Shown: one piece after another, positions 17,530-26,586 of the stretch
Layout of the letters: the number at the start of each line of letters is the position of its first letter
Position numbering within the stretch: the first letter of the stretch is position 1
Source: Candidatus Sulfotelmatobacter sp.
GTDB taxonomy: Bacteria; Acidobacteriota; Terriglobia; Terriglobales; Acidobacteriaceae
Length of the DNA stretch: 64,000 bases
Direction of reading: 5' to 3'
Assembly: GCA_025462865.1 (NCBI GenBank)
Contig: JAOAPI010000050.1
Location: 1 to 64,000, forward strand
Notes under the pieces: generated by a model
Seen by the model: only the letters and a program-made list of their open reading frames with translations
What the model was told of the DNA's origin: nothing
Database searches by the model: none
Made by a program: the position numbers and the translations under genes

Positions 17530-18585
17530 ATGTTAGTAGTGATGAAGGCACACGCAACTGAGGAGCAGGTGCGTGGCGTGTGCGAGAAGATTGAGAAGTT
17601 GGGATACCGTGCGCATGCCATGCCGGGAGCGCAGCGCACGGCCATTGGCATCACCGGAAATAAGGGCGAGGTGGAACAGGGCACGCTGGAAGAAATGGCG
17701 GGCGTGCAGGAAGTCATTAAAGTTTCAAAGCCCTACAAGTTGGTGAGCCGCGATCTTAAAGAAGACAACACGGTCATACGATTTACGGGTACGGAGGCGA
17801 CGATCGGCGGCAAGGGACTGGCGATTGTGGCTGGGCCGTGTGCCGTTGAGAGCCGCGAGCAGGCGTTTGCCGTTGCCGAGCGAGTGCACCGGGCGGGGGC
17901 GCAGTTTTTTCGCGGGGGAGCATACAAGCCGCGGACGTCTCCTTATTCTTTTCAGGGATTGGGCGAGGAAGGGCTGCGGATTATGGCCGAGATTCGTCAG
18001 CAGTATGGGATGAAGATTATTACGGAAGCCATTGATAACGAATCGCTTGATCTGGTGGAGGAGTATGCCGACGTGATCCAGATCGGTGCGCGCAATATGC
18101 AGAATTTTTCGTTGCTCAAGCGCGCCGGGCGGGCGAAGAAGCCGGTCCTGCTGAAGCGTGGCATGTCGGCGACGCTGGAAGAATTTCTGATGGCGGCAGA
18201 ATATATTTTGAGCGAAGGCAATTACAACGTGGCGCTATGTGAGCGCGGGGTCAGAACGTTTGCCGACCATACGCGCAATACGCTGGACTTGAGCCTGATT
18301 CCGGCGGTGCAGCGGTTGAGTCATCTGCCGATCTTTGTCGATCCCAGCCATGGGACGGGGAAGCGGAATAAAGTTACTCCACTGTCGCGAGCGGCGGTGG
18401 CGGTGGGCGCGGATGGGCTGATGGTGGAGGTGCACAACAAGCCCGATGAAGCGATGTCAGATGGTCCCCAGTCGCTGTTTCCCGATCAGTTCGATGAACT
18501 GATGAAGCAGGTACGGCAGATTGCGGCGGTCGTGGGCAGGACTGTGCCGGACATTGGGGTTCGGGAGCCGGTGGGAGTGAAGTAA
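17530..18585 (+). CDS. aroF: 3-deoxy-7-phosphoheptulonate synthase (DAHP synthase)
   Basis: Condenses phosphoenolpyruvate and erythrose-4-phosphate, the first step of the shikimate pathway. The first about 70 residues ([14 protein letters not shown]...[13 protein letters not shown]) are the ferredoxin-like regulatory domain of the Thermotoga/Bacillus-type enzymes, which in relatives mediates feedback inhibition. The KDO8P/DAHP barrel follows: [64 protein letters not shown] and [18 protein letters not shown]. Length is usual for this subtype. AAGGAG at about 17518-17523 sets ATG 17530. No other aro gene is adjacent. Confidence 0.93.
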   Translation: MLVVMKAHATEEQVRGVCEKIEKLGYRAHAMPGAQRTAIGITGNKGEVEQGTLEEMAGVQEVIKVSKPYKLVSRDLKEDNTVIRFTGTEATIGGKGLAIVAGPCAVESREQAFAVAERVHRAGAQFFRGGAYKPRTSPYSFQGLGEEGLRIMAEIRQQYGMKIITEAIDNESLDLVEEYADVIQIGARNMQNFSLLKRAGRAKKPVLLKRGMSATLEEFLMAAEYILSEGNYNVALCERGVRTFADHTRNTLDLSLIPAVQRLSHLPIFVDPSHGTGKRNKVTPLSRAAVAVGADGLMVEVHNKPDEAMSDGPQSLFPDQFDELMKQVRQIAAVVGRTVPDIGVREPVGVK

Positions 18586-18721
18586 GTGTCTGGACATAAT
18601 TGAAGCTGCTACGGAAGAGCTCTGGCGGTACACCTAAGTACTCAGGTCACATCAGGCTGCACTCGAAATATCGACGCTCTTGCTCTGATAATCTTGCATC
18701 TTTCGCAGGAGCGCCTTCATT

Positions 18722-19909
18722 GTGAGAAAAATCCTCATCATCATTGTTCTACTTCCCATGCTCGGCGGGCTGGGGTGGTGGTATTTCCGCGAGCAGAGTT
18801 TGCCGGATTACGGGCCGGCCTATCGCGAATACGCTTACGTTACCAATGGCAAGAGCAACACGGTCAGCGTGATTGATTTGCGGACGTTTGAACCCGCAAA
18901 GACCATTCCCGCAGGAGTAGAGCCAACCGGGGTTGCAGCCAATGGAATGAAGAATGAAATCTATGTAGTGAACACGGGATCGAATAACGTCAGCGTAATC
19001 GATGCCGAGAGGAATGCTGTGGTAGCGACGATCGGAGTGCACGGCAAGCCTTACTTCATTGACGTTTCGGAGGATGGCAAACGCGCGTATGTGGCGAACT
19101 CCGGATCGGCGAATGTTTCGGTGATCGATCTGGAGAAGCGCGTTGTGATCGGCAACGTGCGAGTGGGCTTGGGTCCGGGATTGGCGCGGGTTTCACCGGA
19201 CGGCGCGACGGTTGTGGTTTCGAACCGAGGGGACAACACGGTTTCGGTGATCGACGCGAAGGCCCTCAGGGTGCGAACCACGTTGCCAGTGTGCCAGCAT
19301 CCGGAAGACATCGCGATCATGCCGGATTCAAGCAAGGCGTTCGTAGCTTGTTCGGGATCGTCACAGGTTGCGTCGATCGCGCTGTACAACAGCAAGAAAT
19401 CCGGCGAGTCGAATGGCGACCACGTGCTGGCGTTGCTGGATGTCGGGCGAACGCCAGTGAATCTTGCCCTGAAGCCCGATGGCGGCGAAATGATCGTGTG
19501 CGATTACGATTCGGACAGCATTTCGATTATTGAGACGGCACGGGATGAGGTGGGCAGCAGCATGCTGATCGGACAACATCCGACGCGCGGCATCGTCACG
19601 CGAGACAATTCGCGGCTCTATACGAGCAACTTTGGATCGGACAGCATTGCGGTTTATGACATTGACTTGGGCAGAAGGATCGCGACGGTCGCGGTGGGAA
19701 GCCGTCCGGACGGGCTGGCGCTTTCGCAGGATCAGAATTATTTGCTGGTGCTGGATACGCAGGCGGGCGACGTGACGGTTATCCAGAAGCGCACGCCGCG
19801 AAAGCTGGAGCCGACGGAGTATTCGCTGTTGACGATGATTCCTGTGGGCGTGCAGCCGAACGGGATTGTGGTGAAGGCATTCATGGTGGGTGGAGCGGGG
19901 AAGAAGTAG
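18722..19909 (+). CDS. YVTN/YncE-type beta-propeller protein, membrane-anchored or secreted
   Basis: A GTG start (18722) preceded by AGGAG at 18707-18711 gives 395 residues. An N-terminal hydrophobic stretch (ILIIIVLLPMLGGLGWWYF) is a signal anchor or signal peptide. The body has about seven repeats of YV.N..SNTVSVID(L/A)....V....VG..P.G(V/L)A, the YVTN propeller signature. Such proteins serve as adhesion, redox-partner or scaffolding propellers, and no enzyme site is visible. The last line (IPVGVQPNGIVVKAF) closes the ring. It is monocistronic by position, with 250 bases of repeat-rich DNA downstream. Confidence 0.75.
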   Translation: MRKILIIIVLLPMLGGLGWWYFREQSLPDYGPAYREYAYVTNGKSNTVSVIDLRTFEPAKTIPAGVEPTGVAANGMKNEIYVVNTGSNNVSVIDAERNAVVATIGVHGKPYFIDVSEDGKRAYVANSGSANVSVIDLEKRVVIGNVRVGLGPGLARVSPDGATVVVSNRGDNTVSVIDAKALRVRTTLPVCQHPEDIAIMPDSSKAFVACSGSSQVASIALYNSKKSGESNGDHVLALLDVGRTPVNLALKPDGGEMIVCDYDSDSISIIETARDEVGSSMLIGQHPTRGIVTRDNSRLYTSNFGSDSIAVYDIDLGRRIATVAVGSRPDGLALSQDQNYLLVLDTQAGDVTVIQKRTPRKLEPTEYSLLTMIPVGVQPNGIVVKAFMVGGAGKK

Positions 19910-20091
19910 GAAGGGTTTTTTGGTGCGGGCGGCGGACGCAGGTTCCCTTCGACTCCGCTCGGGGCAGGCTCTCGTCGCCTGGCGGCTCCTCGAAATGGCA
20001 AACCTTAGTTTTAGACCGGCGTGGGCCTGAGCCGAATCCTCGGAATGACAGGGAGTTGTTGACGTGGCCCAGACGTCGGTTCTCGTGGGGA

Positions 20092-20119
20092 GGGGAGACG
20101 TAGCAAGCTACGTCTCTAC
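20092..20119. repeat. 28-bp interspersed palindrome, family A copy 4
   Basis: GGGGAGACGTAGCAAGCTAC continues into GTCTCTAC, intergenic between the convergent propeller and bacilliredoxin genes. The flank GACG after the right arm is shared with copy 1 at 10941. The 180 bases to its left (from 19910) hold no gene. They include GGTTCCCTTCGACTCCGCTC, which looks like part of another dispersed repeat. Confidence 0.8.
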
Positions 20120-20160
20120 GACGCAAATGTTACGAGGCGGGCATTACGACGCGAAATACA

Positions 20161-20589
20161 TTACGACGCTACCGGCCTGGCGCAGAATTTGTCGAGGGCG
20201 GCTTTGAGGTCGGCGGCGATGGCGGGAGCTTCGCGGGATTCGATGTCGCGACGGGCCATCATGTAGACGAGTTGGCCGTCGCGGAGGATAGCGATTGATG
20301 GCGAAGACGGGAGCTGTCCGGTGAAATAGCCGCGGGCGCGTTCTGTAGCTTCGGTATCTTGTCCGGCAAACACAGTGAAGGCTTTGTCGGGATGTGTGGC
20401 TTTCTCGAGCGCCATACGAACCGCGGGACGCATGCGGCCGGCGGCGCATCCGCAGATGGAATTCACGACCACCATGGATGTGCCAGAGCCTTTCAGGGCG
20501 TGGTCGACCGCCTCCGCCGTGCGCAGTTCTTCGATGCCAAGCCGGGTTAATTCCTCGCGCATGGGGATGACCATAATTTCCGGATACAT
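20161..20589 (-). CDS. bacilliredoxin (BrxA/BrxB, YphP/YqiW family)
   Basis: A 142-residue cytoplasmic thioredoxin-fold protein. The hallmark C-G-C active site is in NSICGCAAGRMRPA at about residue 47, and the start (MYPEIMVIPMREELTRLGI) and the segment FAGQDTEATERARGYF match the family. In Firmicutes these proteins remove bacillithiol from protein thiols after oxidative stress. Their presence suggests bacillithiol chemistry here, though no synthesis gene lies in the window. AAGGAG about eight bases before ATG 20589 supports the start. Convergent to the YVTN propeller and not in an operon. Confidence 0.9.
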   Translation of the reverse strand: MYPEIMVIPMREELTRLGIEELRTAEAVDHALKGSGTSMVVVNSICGCAAGRMRPAVRMALEKATHPDKAFTVFAGQDTEATERARGYFTGQLPSSPSIAILRDGQLVYMMARRDIESREAPAIAADLKAALDKFCARPVAS

Positions 20590-20725
20590 TGGTGTGCTCC
20601 TTGTTGATTCAGATCGCTAAGTTGATTCTATCTCAGAATTGACGCGGAGATGCTGGATACAAGGGAGATCGAAGGCGTAGAGCAGTGATGGAAACGCTTT
20701 TGAAGTCAGTGGAGGCGCTGGCAGG

Positions 20726-23011
20726 TCATGACCCGGATTTCTGCAATGCGGTTTGCGCGGAGCGGGCGTCATCGCCGGTGAGTCCGGATTGCAGCGCGGC
20801 TTGAAGGCTGGTGTGGGCTTGAGACGGTTGACCAGCGGCAAGATAAGCCATCCCCAGATGAAATTGGAACTTGGCGATCTGCGGATTCTTGGCGACCGCA
20901 GCCTCCAACGCAGGAACCGCGGAACGATACAGGCCCTGCTTATAGTAGACCCAGCCCAAAGTATCGTTAACGGCGGCGTCGTCAGGTTGCTCAGTCTTGG
21001 CTTTTTCCGCGAGCTGGAGGGCGTCGCTGAGAGAGCCTCCGTGATCGGCGTAGAGACGAGCGAGACTGCTCATGGACTGATACGAATTGGGGTCGACTTT
21101 CAACGCTGCTTGATAGGTTTGACGTGCGCCGTCCACATTTCCGACGAATTCATAAACTTGAGCGAGCAGCGCGTAGGTGGGAAGGTATTCAGGAAACTTG
21201 TTGCGAGCGGCTTCGTACTCCTGAATCATGCTTTGCGGACGATTCGTCGCAGCATAGATGTGCGCCAGAGCCAAGTATGCATTCACATAATAGGGATTCA
21301 ACCCCAGGACTTGCTGATAAGTATGCTCAGCGCAGGTCCATTCCTTCTGAGCGATGCAGGCTTCGGCTTTCGCGACATACAACTGGTAAGCCCTGGGCTG
21401 CGCGGAAATTTGGCGATCGATCCGCGTGCTCGCCTGCTTCGCCTTCCCCTGTTTGGAGAGAAGTTCTGACAAGCCGTTGAGTGCAGGCGCATAATCCGGC
21501 GCTATTGCAAGAGAAGTCTCGTACGCTTTCTCCGCATCGGCATAGTTTCCCCGCATTGCGAGGACGCGGCCGAGACGTTCTTGAGCCGCTGGGTTGCGGG
21601 GGTTGAGTCCGGCCGCGAGCTCGAAGGCACGCTGCGCCTGGTTCTGATCTCCCAGCATCAGATAAGAGCTTCCCGCGAGAACGTGAGCGTCAGCGACCCA
21701 AAAACTGGTGGCAATTACCTGGCTGGCATAAGCCAAAGCCGCATTCGGATTATTTTGCTGCAAGCTGATATTGCCGAGACCCAGCAAGGCGGGCAAGTAG
21801 CCGGGTTGAACCCGGAGGGCATTGATGAGAGCCTGCTGCGCCGGCGCGTCCTGTTCTTGTGCGGAGTAAACCTGCGACTGATAAAAATAAACAGCCGGCA
21901 GATCGGGAGAATCTCTGACCAGACTTTGAAGTTCCGCAGCGGCTTCCCGCAGGCGAAACGCGCCAAGATAGCTTCTGGCGCGGAGCAGCCGAAAGTCTGC
22001 ATTGTCGTGATTCTTGTCATGCTGCTCGATCCATAGGTCGGCATCATGCCAGCGGCTCAACTGCAAATAGCACTCCGCAACCTTTTGAGCGGCGTCCAGA
22101 TCGCTTTCGTTCCCGGCTACCAGAGCGCGAAAGCGATCGAGAGCAGAGGCGGCGTCGCCATTCTCTAAATAAAAAGTAGCGACAGCGCGGTGGCCGTCCG
22201 GGTAGTGATTTTTATCAGCTTCCACTTGATCGAGCAGATGTTTCGCTTCTGCGGCGCGGTTGCGCTCGATGTAAAGGCCGGCGAGGGCAACGGGTGGCTC
22301 AACTGTGTTTGGAGCGCGGGCCATTCCGCGTTGCAAAACAAGTTCGGCACGATCCGCAGCATTCTGGCCTTTGTAAAAGCTGGCGAGATTAATGTAAGGG
22401 CGGGGGTCACCGGGTTGAAGGTCGATGGAGGTCTGAAAGGTTTTTTCCGCAGCGCCAGATTCCGCGTCGAGCAACTGGGCGAGACCTAAATCCTCGTAAG
22501 CCCGCGAGTCATGCGGATCGAGGCTGATGGCCTGCTTCAACTCGTTTTCCGCAGCGATGTATTGCCGCTCATGAAGAGCGACCTCGCCCAGCAGGCGGTG
22601 GGCAGTTGCATTCTTACCGTCGCGTTGAAGCACAGCCTCGGCTTGCTGACGCGCCTCGGGGTACTGTGTGGAAGAGACTTGAAGTTCCCCAAGGTGTAAA
22701 CGCGCGTCCAGATTTTTGGGATCGAGGTCTACGGCGCGAGCGAATGACTGGAGGGCCGCGGTCGGATGTTTCAGTTGCACCTCCAATAGGCCGAGCCCGT
22801 AGTAGGCGTGGGCGGAATCGGGATCGATCTGAGAAGCTCGCCGGTACTCGCTTTCGGCCGAGGAAAATTGCTTTTGCGCGAAGTATTCATTGCCCTTCTC
22901 GACATGCTCTTTTGCCCGCGCGGAATTGCGGCAGGCAGGGAGAATGGCGAGCATTGCAGCAAGGGGTAGGAGGCTTGCTATAACGGGGTAAGACGTCCGG
23001 GATCGAATCAT
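20726..23011 (-). CDS. TPR-repeat lipoprotein
   Basis: A 761-residue protein. The signal peptide ends in a lipobox (LPAC, Cys at about residue 27), so a lipid anchor and periplasmic location are predicted. Almost the whole chain is tetratricopeptide repeats of the form A...LG......A...F..A..L.P.., about 18-20 units, beginning EYFAQKQFSSAESEYRRASQIDPDSAHAYYGLG. Such solenoids bind partner proteins. No enzyme domain is present. The type resembles PEP-CTERM/exopolysaccharide-associated TPR lipoproteins, but no such cluster surrounds it. The start ATG 23011 fits the signal peptide. Confidence 0.85.
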   Translation of the reverse strand: MIRSRTSYPVIASLLPLAAMLAILPACRNSARAKEHVEKGNEYFAQKQFSSAESEYRRASQIDPDSAHAYYGLGLLEVQLKHPTAALQSFARAVDLDPKNLDARLHLGELQVSSTQYPEARQQAEAVLQRDGKNATAHRLLGEVALHERQYIAAENELKQAISLDPHDSRAYEDLGLAQLLDAESGAAEKTFQTSIDLQPGDPRPYINLASFYKGQNAADRAELVLQRGMARAPNTVEPPVALAGLYIERNRAAEAKHLLDQVEADKNHYPDGHRAVATFYLENGDAASALDRFRALVAGNESDLDAAQKVAECYLQLSRWHDADLWIEQHDKNHDNADFRLLRARSYLGAFRLREAAAELQSLVRDSPDLPAVYFYQSQVYSAQEQDAPAQQALINALRVQPGYLPALLGLGNISLQQNNPNAALAYASQVIATSFWVADAHVLAGSSYLMLGDQNQAQRAFELAAGLNPRNPAAQERLGRVLAMRGNYADAEKAYETSLAIAPDYAPALNGLSELLSKQGKAKQASTRIDRQISAQPRAYQLYVAKAEACIAQKEWTCAEHTYQQVLGLNPYYVNAYLALAHIYAATNRPQSMIQEYEAARNKFPEYLPTYALLAQVYEFVGNVDGARQTYQAALKVDPNSYQSMSSLARLYADHGGSLSDALQLAEKAKTEQPDDAAVNDTLGWVYYKQGLYRSAVPALEAAVAKNPQIAKFQFHLGMAYLAAGQPSQAHTSLQAALQSGLTGDDARSAQTALQKSGS

Positions 23012-23203
23012 TTTTGGATGAGAAAGTCGGCCAGGAGACTGGTTCAGCGTATCGATTCTAACGCAGAATGCGGAGGACGGATAAGGGTAACTCCGTGCGT
23101 TGTTGTCTTAACGAAGGGCAACCCAGAGTTGTTCTTGCGGCAACCAATCGTCGACCGCTAGAGAGTAGATTGCTGAGTTAATTTTGAAGGAGCGTCTTCG
23201 CAT

Positions 23204-23479
23204 ATGAAGAAGTCACGATTTCTCAGTTCATGGGTGTTGGCCGCCGCGCTGGCATCTTGTGTGTTCGGCGCGGCTTGTTCCGAACACCGTCACTACCGGG
23301 TTTACGATCCCTACTACAGCGACTATCACGTGTGGAACAATGACGAAGTCGTCTACTACCACCAATGGGCGCGGGAAAATCACCGTGAGGAAAACAGAGA
23401 CTTTCGCAGGTTGCGTCCGGAGGAACAAAAAGAATACTGGACTTGGCGACATAGTCACGAGGATCACGACCGGCACTAG
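23204..23479 (+). CDS. small lipoprotein, charged and His/Tyr-rich
   Basis: A 91-residue protein. The signal peptide (KKSRFLSSWVLAAALASC) ends in FGAAC, a lipobox, leaving a mature peptide of about 66 residues rich in His, Tyr, Trp, Arg and Glu (HRHYRVYDPYYSDYHVWNN, ENRDFRRLRPEEQKEYW). Clusters of His and acidic residues could bind metal, but this is inference. GAAGGAG precedes ATG 23204 at suitable distance. The tail beyond the stop has GGGTG-loop-CACC then CTACC and seven Ts (about 23499-23527), a weak possible terminator. Confidence 0.6.
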   Translation: MKKSRFLSSWVLAAALASCVFGAACSEHRHYRVYDPYYSDYHVWNNDEVVYYHQWARENHREENRDFRRLRPEEQKEYWTWRHSHEDHDRH

Positions 23480-23639
23480 GTTGCTGCCTGGTCGCGCGGG
23501 CGGGTGTTTGGGCACCTACCTTTTTTTGTCCCAGCCGTTTTTCCGCCGTCGGATTTCAGTTTTGACTATCAGGGTTTGCTACTGAAGCCGGAGAATAGGG
23601 GAGGGGCGGAAGGCAGCTTGCGAGATTCATGACACGTTT

Positions 23640-24920
23640 TCAGCGCAAAAACGTGTGAGTGGCGTCCTCAACATGAATGTTTGACTTGCGGCGAGTGCCG
23701 GTGGCGACGTTGAAGACGACGAGAAGCCGGCCGTCGACAATCAGAATCTCTTTGTCAGTGATCCAGCCTACCAGCGTGGTGTGCGGCAGATATGCCTTGC
23801 GCCGCGGAACGTCTTCGACGCTTTTCACTTCGACCGCGGGCAGATCGAGCAAAGCTTTGCGAATCCGCAGCGATTCTTCGGGATTGGCTTGGCCCAGTTC
23901 GGAGAGTTGAATGGGCTTGTTTGGCTGCGCGGTGGCGACGATGGTGACGGCTACCGAGCTGAGATCGGGGGACAACTTGCCGTTCTGGGTGTAGAAGCTG
24001 ACATCGTAGTCGGGATTTTTGTAGGTGAGCTGTTCATCGAAAACGGTAAGTGTTTTTCCGCTGAGACGAAGCAGCGTTTGATCGTCACCCTCATTCTCCC
24101 AGCCGCAGCATGCGGTGTCGGGGATTGCTTCCAGAATGGTTGTGGCATTTGCGGCGTCCAACACGCGATGCAGTGGCGGATCGAGTGCGGTTGCAGTCCA
24201 TTTGCCGGCGTTTTCTTCGTAAAGAAAGGTTGACTTGTAGAGAGGCTGAGTTTTTCCTGCGACGAATTGAGTCAGCAGAAAAAAATCTTCAACGCCGTTG
24301 TCGGGTGTCCACGCTTCGCCGTAGGGGCAAGTTTCCTCGCAGCTTCCGGTGGGGCAGGAGCAGTCGGGTAACGCGACGGAGGCCAGATCTTGACGTCCGG
24401 CTTCGGTCAGATCGGTTCGCCACGCTTCCCATGTGGTCTTAGTGGAGAGGTCGATACCGTCGCGTTGCAGGCGGCGCGCCTGGTTTGAAAACCAATAGAG
24501 ATGCGTGCCGTCAGCGGAGAGATAAGGGGACGGCGCTGACTCGGTGATGGCGAGATTTGATCCGGTCGTCGACGTGGTGCGGGAGACGTCGCGAGTGAGA
24601 GTAGTTGCGATGTGGCCGTCCCAGAACCAGACTTTCTTTTCGGCTGTCAGGTCATCTTCCGCGAGCGGCAGTGATACGGGAGGGGCAAACAGCATCTGGC
24701 CGAGATGATTGACTGAGAGAGCCTGCGGGGAAGATATGGCTTCTGGCGGCACCTTTACGGTCTGCCGGGCTGCGAAGGTTGCGGGGTCGTACTCTGCCAT
24801 CTCGCCCGGCGCGCGGAGTACCCAAAGGCGCTTGGTCTGCGCTGGCAGCGTGGTGGCTAAGGCGATGATGATAGCGACCGCTGCCATTGTGTTTCGTGGG
24901 AAGAGTTTTTCGAGGGGCAT
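23640..24920 (-). CDS. secreted hypothetical protein, propeller-like
   Basis: A 426-residue protein with a signal peptide (LFPRNTMAAVAIIIALATTL, cleaved near LPAQT). It has short repeated beta segments with W/Y and D (RLWVLRAPGEMAEYDPATF, VWFWDGHIATTL, YLSADGTHLYWFSNQARRLQRDG), suggesting an irregular WD/YVTN-like propeller. A cysteine-rich loop (LPDCSCPTGSCEETCPYG) and DTACCGW could be stabilised by disulfides outside the cytoplasm. No named family is recognised. It is divergent from hemQ, with about 117 bases between the starts that include an ACCACGAAGGACAC-type dispersed repeat. Confidence 0.6.
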   Translation of the reverse strand: MPLEKLFPRNTMAAVAIIIALATTLPAQTKRLWVLRAPGEMAEYDPATFAARQTVKVPPEAISSPQALSVNHLGQMLFAPPVSLPLAEDDLTAEKKVWFWDGHIATTLTRDVSRTTSTTGSNLAITESAPSPYLSADGTHLYWFSNQARRLQRDGIDLSTKTTWEAWRTDLTEAGRQDLASVALPDCSCPTGSCEETCPYGEAWTPDNGVEDFFLLTQFVAGKTQPLYKSTFLYEENAGKWTATALDPPLHRVLDAANATTILEAIPDTACCGWENEGDDQTLLRLSGKTLTVFDEQLTYKNPDYDVSFYTQNGKLSPDLSSVAVTIVATAQPNKPIQLSELGQANPEESLRIRKALLDLPAVEVKSVEDVPRRKAYLPHTTLVGWITDKEILIVDGRLLVVFNVATGTRRKSNIHVEDATHTFLR

Positions 24921-25037
24921 AACGTCTTTAATTAACCACGAAGGACACTAAGTTACACGAAGGGAATCCAACGGGCTTCGGCTCATCTTCGCTAGTTATT
25001 GTAATGGGATTCGCTGGCTGTGAGGGTCTTGCGTACA

Positions 25038-25946
25038 ATGGATGCTGAAACAGAAATGAGCGCACACCACGAGAATCCAATGACTGCTACTACTCACCCG
25101 GGACGTCCGCAGAATACTGCCGCGCAGATTCCTGAAGTGCCGTTGACCACCGAGGGTTACAGCGTCCTGCACCAAATGATGCGCTTCCGCCGGACCGCCT
25201 GGCGGGCTTTACCGGATGCGACGCGAAAAGAAGTCGCACAGGAAGCGACGACAGTTCTTGGCGAAATGGAAAAGAATACTGAGGGTCAATCGGCGCTCTT
25301 TTCATTGATCGGTCACAAGGGCGATCTGCTGCTGGTGCACTTCCGCAAATCGTTTGCCGATCTCAATCAGGCGGAACTGAAGCTGGCGGGGCTGCGGCTG
25401 AGCGAATATCTGGAGCCCACGTCGTCCTATCTTTCGATCATCGAGCTCGGGCTTTATGATTCGACGCTGAAGATTTATAAGGAGCTGACCGATCAGGGCA
25501 TTCAGCCGCACTCCGATCAGTGGAGGGCTGAAATTGAGTGCAAGCTGGACCGGCATCGCGAGGCGATGCATCCGAGGTTGTTTCCGGAGATTCCGCCGAA
25601 TCGCTACATCTGTTTTTATCCCATGGACCGTCGGCGGGGCGAAGAGAAAAACTGGTATACGCTGCCCATCGAGGAGCGCGCGCGGCAGATGAGCGATCAC
25701 GGACTGGTCGGCCGCCGATACGCGGGTGAGGTGAAACAGATTATTACCGGATCGATTGGCTTTGATGACTGGGAGTGGGGTGTTGATCTGTTTGCTGATG
25801 ATCCGCTGGTTTTCAAAAAACTGATTTACGAAATGCGCTTCGATCACGTGAGCGCGGTGTATGCATTGTTTGGTCAGTTCTATGTGGGAGTGCGATGCCC
25901 CGCGGCTGGGTTGGAGAAGCTTCTGAGCGGAGATCTGCCGAAATAG
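25038..25946 (+). CDS. hemQ: coproheme decarboxylase (HemQ/ChdC, chlorite dismutase family)
   Basis: In the coproporphyrin-dependent pathway this cytoplasmic enzyme decarboxylates iron-coproporphyrin III to heme b with H2O2. The Firmicutes-type core is clear: VLHQMMRFRRTAW, FSLIGHKGDLLLVHFR, RYICFYPMDRRRGEEKNWYTL (with the Tyr that forms the catalytic radical in relatives), HGLVGRRYAGEVKQIITGSIGFDDWEWGVDLF, and MRFDHVSAVYALFGQFYVG. The His in HGLVGRRY lies 27 residues after that Tyr, the spacing of the proximal heme ligand in studied HemQ. The residue four after the Tyr is Arg where a Lys is common. The frame opens at GTG 25020, but GAGGG at 25022-25026 suits ATG 25038. The first about 35 residues are non-conserved. 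An AhpD-like gene follows on the same strand. Confidence 0.9.
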   Translation: MDAETEMSAHHENPMTATTHPGRPQNTAAQIPEVPLTTEGYSVLHQMMRFRRTAWRALPDATRKEVAQEATTVLGEMEKNTEGQSALFSLIGHKGDLLLVHFRKSFADLNQAELKLAGLRLSEYLEPTSSYLSIIELGLYDSTLKIYKELTDQGIQPHSDQWRAEIECKLDRHREAMHPRLFPEIPPNRYICFYPMDRRRGEEKNWYTLPIEERARQMSDHGLVGRRYAGEVKQIITGSIGFDDWEWGVDLFADDPLVFKKLIYEMRFDHVSAVYALFGQFYVGVRCPAAGLEKLLSGDLPK

Positions 25947-25974
25947 CTGCCGAGCCAGAATTAGAAAACTTTTC

Positions 25975-26046
25975 ACCACAGAGACACTGGGTCACAGAGA
26001 AAACCTCTCTTGGTTGCTTTCTTCTGTGTCTCTGTGACTCTGTGGT
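25975..26046. repeat. long imperfect hairpin of the CACAGAGACAC type
   Basis: The left arm from 25975 (ACCACAGAGACACTGGGTCA) pairs imperfectly with the right arm 26022-26046, which ends CTCTGTGACTCTGTGGT. Such CACAGAG palindromes are widely dispersed in bacterial genomes. Related half-elements occur at about 15417-15445 and 24935-24960. It sits between hemQ and the AhpD-like gene, and transcription through it could give a leader hairpin. Confidence 0.75.
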
Positions 26047-26068
26047 TGAGTGATTTGAGGAAGAACTG

Positions 26069-26470
26069 ATGGCAACGTTGGGACTCATTGAATATAAAGA
26101 TGCAAGCCCGGAGGTGCGCGCGGTTTATGACGACATCATGGCGACGCGCAAGACGGATTGGGTGAATAATTTCTGGAAGGCGATCGCGCACGATCCGGTC
26201 ACGCTGAAGCGGACGTGGGAAGACATCAAGCAGATCATGGCGCCGGGCGCGCTCGATCCGCTGACCAAGGAGATGGTTTATGTTGCGGTGAGCGTGACGA
26301 ATCAGTGTCACTACTGCATCGCGTCGCATACGGTATCGGCGCAGAAGAAGGGAATGACGGATGCGATGTTCAAGGAGCTGATGGCGGTGGTGGGAATGGC
26401 GAATGAGACTAATCGGATGGTGACGGGATATCAGGTGGAGATTGACGAGCAGTTTAAGGGCGGGCGTTAG
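26069..26470 (+). CDS. AhpD-like / carboxymuconolactone-decarboxylase-fold peroxidase
   Basis: A 133-residue all-helical cytoplasmic protein of the AhpD/CMD family. The CxxC redox motif is in NQCHYCIASHTVSAQKKGM (Cys about residues 75 and 78), with the downstream His (C..CIASH) that forms the proton relay in AhpD. This favours alkylhydroperoxidase or thiol-peroxidase chemistry over true gamma-carboxymuconolactone decarboxylation, which lacks this motif. GAGGAAG about seven bases before ATG 26069 supports the start. It lies 122 bases after hemQ, so a link to peroxide use in heme synthesis or to peroxide defence is plausible by context only. Confidence 0.85.
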   Translation: MATLGLIEYKDASPEVRAVYDDIMATRKTDWVNNFWKAIAHDPVTLKRTWEDIKQIMAPGALDPLTKEMVYVAVSVTNQCHYCIASHTVSAQKKGMTDAMFKELMAVVGMANETNRMVTGYQVEIDEQFKGGR

Positions 26471-26482
26471 AGCGGACGTGCC

Positions 26483-26561
26483 GTCCCTACGGGACTCGTT
26501 CCAATTACCCATGTCCACCCGGCACTCCGTGCCGGGCTTTCACATGCCGCCCCTTCGGGGC
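26483..26561. repeat. cluster of three short hairpins between convergent genes
   Basis: GTCCC-TAC-GGGAC (26483-26495), CCCGGCAC-TCC-GTGCCGGG (26518-26536) and GCCCC-TTC-GGGGC (26549-26561) follow one another between the AhpD-like gene and the convergent alkyltransferase-like gene. None has a T-run, so they look like a composite dispersed repeat. They may still protect mRNA 3' ends. Confidence 0.65.
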
Positions 26562-26586
26562 TGGACTCGCATAGACGCCTCTCGAC

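Noticed and set aside
26069-26470. Gamma-carboxymuconolactone decarboxylase activity
   Set aside because: The CxxC plus His motif indicates AhpD-type thiol peroxidase chemistry, and there are no protocatechuate-pathway genes nearby.
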